From the NCBI GenBank assembly GCA_943735955.1, contig CALSEQ010000043.1:439001-503000 (forward strand): a DNA stretch of 64,000 bases, written 5' to 3'. Both the position numbers and the translations under genes were made by a program. Below, piece by piece: positions 23,101 through 36,700 of this stretch. Position 1 is the first letter of the stretch; each line of letters opens with the position of its first letter. Origin of the DNA: Piscicola geometra (lineage: Eukaryota > Annelida > Clitellata > Hirudinida > Piscicolidae). The notes under the pieces are model-generated. The model made no database searches and was not told where the DNA came from. It saw only the letters and a list, made by a program, of their open reading frames with translations.

Positions 23101-23732
23101 GCCAATACAGCGCCAATTTTTTTACTTCTTTATCTTTACTCCCCATGCACCTCCACACCAAATCCTTTTTACCCCCCAACCAAACCTACAGGCAAATGGT
23201 TGTCCTCACTGTCTCACCCTAATCCCAACCCCACACACATGGACAGCGCGAAAGATCCATGAAGGATACACCGAACACCCCCACTCTTGTCACACAGCGA
23301 TTTGTCACTTTCTCTGAAAGTTTCATTTCGATCGATAGGTGCCTCACCACTCTGTTGTTAGCTTAGACGGCTGCTTTCTCTGTTTCCCTCGCCGGAAATT
23401 TTCCCTACTCTAGGGGATTTTTCCTACGAGAACTCTGGTGCTTTTCAGAAAATTTGTTTTCTGAACACCTCAGTATAGGATCAGAGAAGAGCTTAAGAGC
23501 CCGTCGAAACTCTGTGAGTGAGCGGATCCAAACGGTCCGGCGCCCAAAAAGTCCAACCGGCAATGGCCGCAAGGTTCTTTGCTCAGTACTTCGAGGATAC
23601 CGGACAAAGTGGAACAGACCTTGCTCTATGTCAACCCGGGCTAAAACCCCACAGTCTTGCATAGAGTGTAGGATCGGTCACTGCCCCTGGATGTCTATGA
23701 TAGTTCGATGATCCTTACTCCCACCCACACAC

Positions 23733-26700
23733 ATGAGACAGTCCGAGGCCAATACGGCGCCAATTTTTTCACTTCTTCATCTTTACTCCCCATGCCCCCC
23801 CACACCAAATCCTTTTTACCCCCCAACCAAACCTACAGGCAAATGGTTGTCCTCACTGTCTCACCCTAATCCCAACCTCACACACATGGACAGCGCGAAA
23901 GATCCATGGAGGATACACCGAACACCCCCACTGTTGTCACACAGCGATTTGTCACTTTCTCTGAAAGTTTCATTTCGATCGATAGGTGCCTCACCACTCT
24001 GTTGATAGCCTAGACGGCTGCTTCCTCTGTTTCCCTCACCGGAAATTTTCCCTACTCTAGGGGATTTTTCCTACGAGAACTCTGGTTTTTTTCAGAAAAT
24101 TTGTTTTCTGAACACCTCAGTATAGGATCAGAGAAGAGCTTAAGAGCCCGTCGAAACTCTGTGAGTGAGCGGATCCAAACGGTCTGGCGCCCAAAAAGTC
24201 CAACCGGCAATGGCCGCAAGGTTCTTTGCTCAGTACATCGAGGATACCGGACAAGGTGGAACAGACCTTGCTCTATGTCAACCCGGGCTAAAACCCCACA
24301 GGCTTGCATAGAGTGTAGGATCGGTCACTGCCCCTGGATGCCTATGATAGGTTGCTGATCCTTACTCCCACCCACACACATGAGACAGTCCGAGGCCAAT
24401 ACGGCGCCAATTTTTTTACTTCTTTATCTTTACTCCCCATGCACCCCCACACCAAATCCTTTTTACCCCCCAACCAAACCTACAGGCAAATGGTTGTCCT
24501 CACTGTCTCACCCTAATCCCAACCCCACACACATGGACAGCGCGAAAGATCCATGGAGGATACACCGAACACCCCCACTGTTGTCACACAGCGATTTGTC
24601 ACTTTCTCTGAAAGTTTCATTTCGATCGATAGGTGCCTCACCACTCTGTTGATAGCCAAGACGGCTGCTTTCTCTGTTTCCCTAACCGGAAATTTTCCCT
24701 ACTCTAGGGGATTTTTCCTACGAGAACTCTGGTGCTTTTCAGAAAATTTGTTTTCTGAACACCTCAGTATAGGATCAGAGAAGAGCTTAAGAACCCGTCG
24801 AAACTCTGTGAGTGAGCGGATCCAAACGGTCGGGCACCTAAAAAGTCAAACCGGCAATGGCCGCAAGGTTCTTTGCTCAGTACTTCGAGGATACCGGACA
24901 AAGTGGAACAGACCTTGCTCTATGTCAACCCGGGCTAAAACCTCACAGGCTTGCATAGAGTGTAGGATCGGTCACTGCCCCTGGATGCCTATGATAGGCC
25001 GCTGATTCTTACTCCCACTCACATACATGAGACAGTCCGAGACCAATACAGCGCCAATTTTTTTACTTCTTTATCTTTACTCCCCATGCACCTCCACACC
25101 AAATCCTTTTTACCCCCCAACCAAACCTACAGGCAAATGGTTGTCCTCACAGTCTCACCCTAATCCCAACCCCACACACACGGACAGCGCGAAAGATCCA
25201 TGGAGGATACACCGAACACCCCCACTGTTGTCACACAGCGATTTGTCACTTTCACTGAAAGTTTCACTTCGATCGATAGGTGCCTCACCACTCTGTTGAT
25301 AGCCTAGACGGCTGCTTTCTCTGTTTCCCTCGCCGGAAATTTTCCCTACTCTAGGGGATTTTTCCTACGAGAACTCTGGTGCTTTTCAGAAAATTTGTTT
25401 TCTGAACACCTCAGTATAGGATCAGAGAAGAGCTTAAGAGCCCGTCGAAACTCTGTGAGTGAGCGGATCCAAACGGTCCGGTGCCCAAAAAGTTCAACTG
25501 GCAATGGCCGCAAGGTTCATTGCTCAGTACTGTGAGGATACCGGACAAAGTGGAACAGACCTTGCTCTATGTCAACCCGCGCTAAAACCCAACAGGCTTG
25601 CATAGAGTTTAGGATCGGTCACTGCCCCTGGATGCCTATGATAGGCCGCTGATCCTTACTCCCACCCACACACATGAGACAGTCCGAGGCCAATACGGCG
25701 CCAATTTTTTCACTTCTTCATCTTTACTCCCCATGCCCCCCCACACCAAATCCTTTTTACCCCCCAACCAAACCTACAGGCAAATGGTTGTCCTCACTGT
25801 CTCACCCTAATCCCAACCTCACACACATGGACAGCGCGAAAGATCCATGGAGGATACACCGAACACCCCCACTGTTGTCACACAGCGATTTGTCACTTTC
25901 TCTGAAAGTTTCATTTCGATCGATAGGTGCCTCACCACTCTGTTGATAGCCTAGACGGCTGCTTCCTCTGTTTCCCTCACCGGAAATTTTCCCTACTCTA
26001 GGGGATTTTTCCTACGAGAACTCTGGTTTTTTTCAGAAAATTTGTTTTCTGAACACCTCAGTATAGGATCAGAGAAGAGCTTAAGAGCCCGTCGAAACTC
26101 TGTGAGTGAGCGGATCCAAACGGTCTGGCGCCCAAAAAGTCCAACCGGCAATGGCCGCAAGGTTCTTTGCTCAGTACATCGAGGATACCGGACAAGGTGG
26201 AACAGACCTTGCTCTATGTCAACCCGGGCTAAAACCCCACAGGCTTGCATAGAGTGTAGGATCGGTCACTGCCCCTGGATGCCTATGATAGGTTGCTGAT
26301 CCTTACTCCCACCCACACACATGAGACAGTCCGAGGCCAATACGGCGCCAATTTTTTTACTTCTTTATCTTTACTCCCCATGCACCCCCACACCAAATCC
26401 TTTTTACCCCCCAACCAAACCTACAGGCAAATGGTTGTCCTCACTGTCTCACCCTAATCCCAACCCCACACACATGGACAGCGCGAAAGATCCATGGAGG
26501 ATACACCGAACACCCCCACTGTTGTCACACAGCGATTTGTCACTTTCTCTGAAAGTTTCATTTCGATCGATAGGTGCCTCACCACTCTGTTGATAGCCAA
26601 GACGGCTGCTTTCTCTGTTTCCCTAACCGGAAATTTTCCCTACTCTAGGGGATTTTTCCTACGAGAACTCTGGTGCTTTTCAGAAAATTTGTTTTCTGAA

Positions 26701-27580
26701 CACCTCAGTATAGGATCAGAGAAGAGCTTAAGAACCCGTCGAAACTCTGTGAGTGAGCGGATCCAAACGGTCGGGCACCTAAAAAGTCAAACCGGCAATG
26801 GCCGCAAGGTTCTTTGCTCAGTACTTCGAGGATACCGGACAAAGTGGAACAGACCTTGCTCTATGTCAACCCGGGCTAAAACCTCACAGGCTTGCATAGA
26901 GTGTAGGATCGGTCACTGCCCCTGGATGCCTATGATAGGCCGCTGATTCTTACTCCCACTCACATACATGAGACAGTCCGAGACCAATACAGCGCCAATT
27001 TTTTTACTTCTTTATCTTTACTCCCCATGCACCTCCACACCAAATCCTTTTTACCCCCCAACCAAACCTACAGGCAAATGGTTGTCCTCACAGTCTCACC
27101 CTAATCCCAACCCCACACACACGGACAGCGCGAAAGATCCATGGAGGATACACCGAACACCCCCACTGTTGTCACACAGCGATTTGTCACTTTCACTGAA
27201 AGTTTCACTTCGATCGATAGGTGCCTCACCACTCTGTTGATAGCCTAGACGGCTGCTTTCTCTGTTTCCCTCGCCGGAAATTTTCCCTACTCTAGGGGAT
27301 TTTTCCTACGAGAACTCTGGTGCTTTTCAGAAAATTTGTTTTCTGAACACCTCAGTATAGGATCAGAGAAGAGCTTAAGAGCCCGTCGAAACTCTGTGAG
27401 TGAGCGGATCCAAACGGTCCGGCGCCCAAAAAGTTCAACTGGCAATGGCCGCAAGGTTCATTGCTCAGTACTGTGAGGATACCGGACAAAGTGGAACAGA
27501 CCTTGCTCTATGTCAACCCGCGCTAAAACCCAACAGGCTTGCATAGAGTTTAGGATCGGTCACTGCCCCTGGATGCCTAT
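23733..27580. repeat. Three-monomer duplication, offset 1,941 bp
   Basis: The copy at about 23.73-25.64 kb is repeated at about 25.67-27.58 kb. Shared rare states are CCATGCCCCCCCAC, GGTTTTTTTCAG, GTACATCGAGG, GATAGGTTGCTG, GATAGCCAAGACGG, GGTCGGGCACC, TCACAGTCTCACC, CACACACACGG and GTACTGTGAGG. The one difference I noted by eye is a CpG transition: T at 25482 and C at 27423. The TAG-to-AAG change in GATAGCCAAG merges two frames into a 150-codon open frame in both copies, which is incidental. Confidence 0.85.
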
Positions 27581-29872
27581 GATAGGCCGCTGATCCTTAC
27601 TCCCACCCACACACATGAGACAGTCCGAGGCCAATACGGCGCCAATTTTTTTACTTCTTTATCTTTACTCCCCATGCACCCCCACACCAAATCCTTTTTA
27701 CCCCCAACCAAACCTACAGGCAAATGGTTGTCCTCACTGTCTCACCCTAATCCCAACCCCACACACATGGACAGCGCGAAAGATCCATGGAGGATACACC
27801 GAACACCCCCACTGTTGTCACACAGCGATTTGTCACTTTCTCTGAAAGTTTCATTTCGATCGATAGGTGCCTCACCACTCTGTTGATAGCCTAGACGGCT
27901 GCTTTCTCTGTTTCCCTCGCCGGAAATTTTCCCTACTCTAGGGGATTTTTCCTACGAGAACTCTGGTGCTTTTCAGAAAATTTGTTTTCTGAACACCTCA
28001 GTATAGGATCAGAGAAGAGCTTAAGAACCCGTCGAAACACTGTGAGTGAGCGGATCCAAACGGTCCGGCACCCAAAAAGTCAAACCGGCAATGGCCGCAA
28101 GGTTCTTTGCTTAGTACTTCGAGGATACCGGACAAAGTGGAACAGACCTTGCTCTATGTCAACCCGGGCTAAAACCTCACAGGCTTGCATAGAGTGTAGG
28201 ATCGGTCACTGCCCCTGGATGCCTATGATAGGCCGCTGATCCTTACTCCCACTCACATACATGAGACAGTCCGAGGCCAATACAGCGCCAATTTTTTTAC
28301 TTCTTTATCTTTACTCCCCATGCCCCCCCACACCAAATCCTTTTTACCCCCCAACCAAACCTACAGGCAAATGGTTGTCCTCACTGTCTCACCCTAATCC
28401 CACTCTCACACACATGGACAGCGCGAAAGATCCATGGAGGATACACCGAACACCCCCACTGTTGTCACACAGCGATTTGTCACTTTCTCTGAAAGTTTCA
28501 TTTCGATCGATAGGTGCCTCACCACTCTGTTGATAGCCTAGACGGCTGCTTCCTCTGTTTCCCTCACCGGAAATTTTCCCTACTCTAGGGGATTTTTCCT
28601 ACGAGAACTCTGGTGCTTTTCAGAAAATTTGTTTTCTGAACACCTCAGTATAGGATCAGAGAAGAGCTTAAGAGCCCGTCGAAACTCTGTGAGTGAGCGG
28701 ATCCAAACGGTCCGGCGCCCAAAAAGTTCAACTGGCAATGGCCGCAAGGTTCATTGCTCAGTACTGTGAGGATACCGGACAAAGTGGAACAGACCTTGCT
28801 CTATGTCAACCCGCGCTAAAACCCAACAGGCTTGCATAGAGTTTAGGATCGGTCACTGCCCCTGGATGCCTATGATAGGCCGCTGATCCTTACTCCCACC
28901 CACACACATGAGACAGTCCGAGGCCAATACGGCGCCAATTTTTTTACTTCTTTATCTTTACTCCCCATGCACCCCCACACCAAATCCTTTTTACCCCCAA
29001 CCAAACCTACAGGCAAATGGTTGTCCTCACTGTCTCACCCTAATCCCAACCCCACACACATGGACAGCGCGAAAGATCCATGGAGGATACACCGAACACC
29101 CCCACTGTTGTCACACAGCGATTTGTCACTTTCTCTGAAAGTTTCATTTCGATCGATAGGTGCCTCACCACTCTGTTGATAGCCTAGACGGCTGCTTTCT
29201 CTGTTTCCCTCGCCGGAAATTTTCCCTACTCTAGGGGATTTTTCCTACGAGAACTCTGGTGCTTTTCAGAAAATTTGTTTTCTGAACACCTCAGTATAGG
29301 ATCAGAGAAGAGCTTAAGAACCCGTCGAAACACTGTGAGTGAGCGGATCCAAACGGTCCGGCACCCAAAAAGTCAAACCGGCAATGGCCGCAAGGTTCTT
29401 TGCTTAGTACTTCGAGGATACCGGACAAAGTGGAACAGACCTTGCTCTATGTCAACCCGGGCTAAAACCTCACAGGCTTGCATAGAGTGTAGGATCGGTC
29501 ACTGCCCCTGGATGCCTATGATAGGCCGCTGATCCTTACTCCCACTCACATACATGAGACAGTCCGAGGCCAATACAGCGCCAATTTTTTTACTTCTTTA
29601 TCTTTACACCCCATGCCCCCCCACACCAAATCCTTTTTACCCCCCAACCAAACCTACAGGCAAATGGTTGTCCTCACTGTCTCACCCTAATCCCAACCTC
29701 ACACACATGGACAGCGCGAAAGATCCATGGAGGATACACCGAACACCCCCACTGTTGTCACACAGCGATTTGTCACTTTCTCTGAAAGTTTCATTTCGAT
29801 CGATAGGTGCCTCACCACTCTGTTGATAGCCTAGACGGCTGCTTCCTCTGTTTCCCTCACCGGAAATTTTCC
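27287..29872. repeat. Two-monomer duplication, offset 1,293 bp
   Basis: Positions 27615, 27982 and 28261 correspond to 28908, 29275 and 29554. Shared states are AACCCGTCGAAACAC, TTTGCTTAGTAC and CTCACAGG. Differences include CCCACTCTCACAC near 28400 against CCCAACCTCACAC near 29693, and TTTACACCCC near 29605. The five-C monomers at about 27707 and 28993 are islands of left-type C-tract in the middle block. Confidence 0.75.
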
Positions 29873-30519
29873 CTACTCTAGGGGATTTTTCCTACGAGAA
29901 CTCTGGTTTTTTTCAGAAAATTTGTTTTCTGAACACCTCGGTATAGGATCAGAGAAGAGCTTAAGAGCCCGTCGAAACTCTGTGAGTGAGCGGATCCAAA
30001 CGGTCTGGCGCCCAAAAAGTCCAACCGGCAATGGCCGCAAGGTTCTTTGCTCAGTACTTCGAGGATACCGGACAAGGTGGAACAGACCTTGCTCTATGTC
30101 AACCCGGGCTAAAACCCCACAGGCTTGCATAGAGTGTAGGATCGGTCACTGCCCCTGGATGCCTATGATAGGCCGCTGATCCTTACTCCCACCCACACAC
30201 ATGAGACAGTCCGAGGCCAATACGGCGCCAATTTTTTTACTTCTTTATCTTTACTCCCCATGCACCCCCACACCAAATCCTTTTTACCCCCCAACCAAAC
30301 CTACAGGCAAATGGTTGTCCTCACTGTTTCACCCTAATCCCAACCCCACACACATGGACAGCGCGAAAGATCCATGGAGGATACACCGAACACCCCCACT
30401 GTTGTCACACAGCGATTTGTCACTTTCTCTGAAAGTTTCATTTCGATCGATAGGTGCCTCACCACTCTGTTGATAGCCTAGACGGCTGCTTTCTCTGTTT
30501 CCCTCGCCGGAAATTTTCC

Positions 30520-31154
30520 CTACTCTAGGGGATTTTTCTGGTGCTTTTCAGAAAATTTGTTTTCTGAACACCTCAGTATAGGATCAGAGAAGAGCTTAAG
30601 AACCCGTCGAAACTCTGTGAGTGAGCGGATCCAAACGGTCCGGCACCTAAAAAGTCAAACCGGCAATGGCCGCAAGGTTCTTTGCTCAGTACTTCGAGGA
30701 TACCGGACAAAGTGGAACAGACCTTGCTCTATGTCAACCCGGGCTAAAACCTCACAGGCTTGCATAGAGTGTAGGATCGGTCACTGCCCCTGGATGCCTA
30801 TGATAGGCCGCTGATTCTTACTCCCACTCACATACATGAGACAGTCCGAGACCAATACAGCGCCAATTTTTTTACTTCTTTATCTTTACTCCCCATGCAC
30901 CTCCACACCAAATCCTTTTTACCCCCCAACCAAACCTACAGGCAAATGGTTGTCCTCACAGTCTCACCCTAATCCCAACCCCACACACACGGACAGCGCG
31001 AAAGATCCATGGAGGATACACCGAACACCCCCACTGTTGTCACACAGCGATTTGTCACTTTCACTGAAAGTTTCACTTCGATCGATAGGTGCCTCACCAC
31101 TCTGTTGATAGCCTAGACGGCTGCTTTCTCTGTTTCCCTCGCCGGAAATTTTCC
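30520..31154. repeat. Short monomer with a 12-bp deletion (unit 48, 635 bp)
   Basis: Near 30537 the usual TTTTTCCTACGAGAACTCTGG is reduced to TTTTTCTGG, removing CCTACGAGAACT between dyads 1 and 2. The bases CT flank the deletion on both sides, consistent with a small slippage event. This brings the two dyads 12 bp closer in this copy only. Confidence 0.85.
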
Positions 31155-33741
31155 CTACTCTAGGGGATTTTTCCTACGAGAACTCTGGTGCTTTTCAGAA
31201 AATTTGTTTTCTGAACACCTCAGTATAGGATCAGAGAAGAGCTTAAGAGCCCGTCGAAACTCTGTGAGTGAGCGGATCCAAACGGTCCGGCGCCCAAAAA
31301 GTTCAACTGGCAATGGCCGCAAGGTTCATTGCTCAGTACTGTGAGGATACCGGACAAAGTGGAACAGACCTTGCTCTATGTAAACCCGGGCTAAAACCCC
31401 ACAGGCTTGCATAGAGTGTAGGATCGGTCACTGCCCCTGAATGCCTATGATAGGCCGCTGATCCTTACTCCCACCCACACACATGAGACAGTCCGAGGCC
31501 AATACGGCGCCAATTTTTTTACTTCTTTATCTTTACTCCCCATGCACCCCCACACTAAATCCTTTTTACCCCCCAACCAAACTTACAGGCAAATGGTTGT
31601 CCTCACTGTCTCACCCTAATCTCAACCCGACACACATGGACAGCGCGAAAGATCCATGGAGGATACACCGAACACCCCCACTGTTGTCACACAGCGATTT
31701 GTCACTTTCTCTGAAAGTTTCATTTCGATCGATAGTTGCCTCACCACTCTGTTGATAGCCTAGACGGCTGCTTTCTCTGTTTCCCTCACCGGAATTTTTC
31801 CCTACTCTAGGGGATTTTTCCTACGAGAACTCTGGTGCTTTTCAAAAAATTTGTTTTCTGAACACCTCAGTATAGGATCAGAGAAGAGCTTAAGAACCCG
31901 TCGAAACTCTGTGAGTGAGCGGATCCAAACGGTCTGGCGCCCAAAAAGTCCAACCGGCAATGGCCGCAAGGTTCTTTGCTCAGTACTTCGAGGATACCGG
32001 ACAAAGTGGAACAGACCTTGCTCTATGTCAACCCGGGCTAAAACCCCACAGGCTTGCATAGAGTGTAGGATCGGTCACTGCCCCTGGATGCCTATGATAG
32101 GCCGCTGATCCTTACTCCCACCCACACACATGAGACAGTCCGAGGCCAATACGGCGCCAATTTTTTTACTTCTTTATCTTTACTCCCCATGCACCCCCAC
32201 ACCAAATCCTTTTTACCCCCCAACCAAACCTACAGGCAAATGGTTGTCCTCACTGTCTCACCCTAATCCCAACCCCACACACATGGACAGCGCGAAAGAT
32301 CCACGGAGGATACACAGAACACCCCCACTGTTGTCACACAGCGATTTGTCACTTTCTCTGAAAGTTTCATTTCGATCGATAGGTGCCTCACCACTCTGTT
32401 GACAGCCTAGACGGCTGCTTTCTCTGTTTCCCTCGCCGGAAATTTTCCCTACTCTAGGGGATTTTTCCTACGAGAACTCTGGTGCTTTTCAGAAAATTTG
32501 TTTTCTGAACACCTCAGTATAGGATCAGAAAAGAGCTTAAGAACCCGTCGAAACTCTGTGAGTGAGCGGATCCAAACGGTCTGGCGCCCAAAAAGTCCAA
32601 CCGGCAATGGCCGCAAGGTTCTTTGCTCAGTACTTCGAGGATACCGGACAAAGTGGAACAGACCTTGCTCTATGTCAACCCGGGCTAAAACCTAACAGGC
32701 TTGCATAGAGTGTAGGATCGGTCACTGCCCCTGGATGCCTATGATAGGCCGCTGATCCTTATTCACACCCATACACATGAGACAGTCCGAGGCCAATACG
32801 GCGCCAATTTTTTTACTTCTTTATCTTTACTCCCCATGCACCCCCACACCAAATCCTTTTTACCCCCCAACCAAACCTACAGGCAAATAGTTGTCCTCAC
32901 TGTCTCACCCTAATCCCAACCCCACACACATGGACAGCGCGAAAGATCCATGGAGGATACACCGAACACCCCCACTGTTGTCACACAGCGATTTGTCACT
33001 TTCTCTGAAAGTTTCATTTCGATCGATAGGTGCCTCACCACTCTGTTGATAGCCTAGACGGCTGCTTTCTCTGTTTCCCTCGCCGGAAATTTTCCCTACT
33101 CTAGGGATTTTTTCTACGAGAACTCTGGTGCTTTTCAAAAAATTTGTTTTCTGAACACCTCAGTATAGGATCAGAGAAGAGCTTAAGAACCCGTCGAAAC
33201 TCTGTGAGTGAGCGGATCCAAACGGTCTGGCGCCCAAAAAGTCCAACCGGCAATGGCCGCAAGGTTCTTTGCTCAGTACTTCGAGGATACCGGACAAAGT
33301 GGAACAGACCTTGCTCTATGTCAACCCGGGCTAAAACCCCACAGGCTTGCATAGAGTGTAGGATCGGTCACTGCCCCTGGATGCCTATGATAGGCCGCTG
33401 ATCCTTACTCCCACCCACACACATGAGACAGTCCGAGGCCAATACGGCGCCAATTTTTTTACTTCTTTATCTTTAATCCCCATGCACCCCCACACCAAAT
33501 CCTTTTTACCCCCCAACCAAACCTACAGGCAAATGGTTGTCCTCACTGTCTCACCCTAATCCCAACCCCACACACATGGACAGCGCGAAAGATCCATGGA
33601 GGATACACCGAACACCCCCACTTTTGTCACACAGCGATTTGTCACTTTCTCTGAAAGTTTCATTTCGATCGATAGGTGCCTCACCACTCTGTTGATAGCC
33701 TAGACGGCTGCTTTCTCTGTTTCCCTCGCCGGAAATTTTCC

Positions 33742-36700
33742 CTACTCTAGGGATTTTTTCTACGAGAACTCTGGTGCTTTTCAGAAAATTTGTTTTCTGA
33801 ACACCTCAGTATATGATCAGAAAAGAGCTTAAGATCCCGTCGAAACTCTGTGAGTGAGCGGATCCAAACGGTCCGGCGCCCAAAAAGTCTAACCGGCAAT
33901 GGCCGCAAGGTTCTTTGCTCAGTACTTCGAGGATACCGGACAAAGTGGAACAGACCTTGCTCTATGTCAACCCGGGCTAAAACCCCACAGGCTTGCATAG
34001 AGTGTAGGATCGGTCACTGCCCTTGGATGCCTATGATAGGCCGCTGATCCTTACTCCCACCCACACACATGAGACAGTCCGAGGCCAATACGGCGCCAAT
34101 TTTTTTACTTCTTTATCTTTACTCCCCATGCACCCCCACACCAAATCCTTTTTACCCCCCAACCAAACCTACAGGCAAATGGTTGTCCTCACTGTCTCAC
34201 CTTAATCCCAACCCCACACACATGGACAGCGCGAAAGATCCACGGAGGATACACAGAACACCCCCACTGTTGTCACACAGCGATTTGTCACTTTCTCTGA
34301 AAGTTTCATTTCGATCGATAGGTGCCTCACCACTCTGTTGATAGCCTAGACGGCTGCTTTATCTGTTTCCCTCACCGTAAATTTTCCCTACTCTAGGGGA
34401 TTTTTCCTACGAAAACTCTGGGGCTTTTCAGAAAATTTGTTTTCTGAACACCTCAGTATAGGATCAGAGAAGAGCTTAAGAGCCCGTCGAAACTCTGTGA
34501 GTGAGCGGATCCAAACGGTCTGGCGCCCAAAAAGTCCAACCGGCAATGGCCGCAAGGTTCTTTGCTCAGTACTTCGAGGATACCGGACAAAGTGGAACAG
34601 ACATTGCTCTATGTCAACCCGGGCTAAAACCCCACAGGCTTGCATAGAGTGTAGGATCGGTCACTGCCCCTGGATGCCTATGATAGGCCGCTGATCCTTA
34701 CTCCCACCCACACACATGAGACAGTCCGAGGCCGATACGGCGCCAGTTTTTTTACTTCTTTATCTTTACTCCCCATGCACCCCCACACCAAATCCTTTTT
34801 ACCCCCCAACCAAACCTACAGGCAAATGGTTGTCCTCACTGTCTCACCCTAATCCCAACCCCACACACATGGACAGCGCGAAAGATCCATGGAGGATACA
34901 CCGAACACCCCCACTGTTGTCACACAGCGATTTGTCACTTTCTCTGAAAGTTTCATTTCGATCGATAGGTGCCTCACCACTCTGTTGATAGCCTAGACGG
35001 CTGCTTTCTCTGTTTCCCTCCCCGGAAATTTTCCCTACTCTAGGGATTTTTTCTACGAGAACTCTGGTGCTTTTCAGAAAATTTGTTTTCTGAACACCTC
35101 AGTATATGATCAGAGAAGAGCTTAAGATCCCGTCGAAACTCTGTGAGTGAGCGGATCCAAACGGTCCGGCGCCCAAAAAGTCTAACCGGCAATGGCCGCT
35201 AGGTTCTTTGCTCAGTACTTCGAGGATACCGGACAAAGTGGAACAGACCTTGCTCTATGTCAACCCGGGCTAAAACCCCACAGGCTTGCATAGAGTGTAG
35301 GATCGGTCACTGCCCTTGGATGCCTATGATAGGCCGCTGATCCTTACTCCCACCCACACACATGAGACAGTCCGAGGCCAATACGGCGCCAATTTTTTTA
35401 CTTCTTTATCTTTACTCCCCATGCACCCCCACACCAAATCCTTTTTACCCCCCAACCAAACCTACAGGCAAATGGTTGTCCTCACTGTCTCACCTTAATC
35501 CCAACCCCACACACATGGACAGCGCGAAAGATCCATGGAGGATACACCGAACACCCCCACTGTTGTCACACAGCGATTTGTCACTTTCTCTGAAAGTTTC
35601 ATTTCGATCGATAGGTGCCTCACCACTCTGTTGATAGCCTAGAAGGCTGCTTTCTCTGTTTCCCTCGCCGGAAATTTTCCCTTCTCTAGGGGATTTTTCC
35701 TACGAGAACTCTGGTGCTTTTCAGAAAATTTGTTTTCTGAACACCTCAGTATAGGATCAGAGAAGAGCTTAAGAGCCCGTCGAAACTCTGTGAGTGAGCG
35801 GATCCAAACGGTCCGGCGCCCAAAAAGTCCAACCGGCAATGGCCGCAAGGTTCTTTGCTCAGTACTTCGAGGATACCGGACAAAGTGGAACAGACCTTGC
35901 TCTATGTCAACCCGGGCTAAAACCCCACAGGCTTGCATAGAGTGTAGGATCGGTCACTGCCCCTGGATGCCTATGATAGGCCGCTGATCCTTACTCCCAC
36001 CCACACACATGAGACAGTCCGAGGCCAATACGGCGCCAATTTTTTTACTTCTTTATCTTTAATCCCCATGCACCCCCACACCAAATCCTTTTTACCCCCC
36101 AACCAAACCTACAGGCAAATGGTTGTCCTCACTGTCTCACCCTAATCCCAACCCCACACACATGGACAGCGCGAAAGATCCATGGAGGATACACCGAACA
36201 CCCCCACTTTTGTCACACAGCGATTTGTCACTTTCTCTGAAAGTTTCATTTCGATCGATAGGTGCCTCACCACTCTGTTGATAGCCTAGACGGCTGCTTT
36301 CTCTGTTTCCCTCGCCGGAAATTTTCCCTACTCTAGGGATTTTTTCTACGAGAACTCTGGTGCTTTTCAGAAAATTTGTTTTCTGAACACCTCAGTATAT
36401 GATCAGAGAAGAGCTTAAGATCCCGTCGAAACTCTGTGAGTGAGCGGATCCAAACGGTCCGGCGCCCAAAAAGTCTAACCGGCAATGGCCGCAAGGTTCT
36501 TTGCTCAGTACTTCGAGGATACCGGACAAAGTGGAACAGACCTTGCTCTATGTCAACCCGGGCTAAAACCCCACAGGCTTGCATAGAGTGTAGGATCGGT
36601 CACTGCCCTTGGATGCCTATGATAGGCCGCTGATCCTTACTCCCACCCACACACATGAGACAGTCCGAGGCCAATACGGCGCCAATTTTTTTACTTCTTT

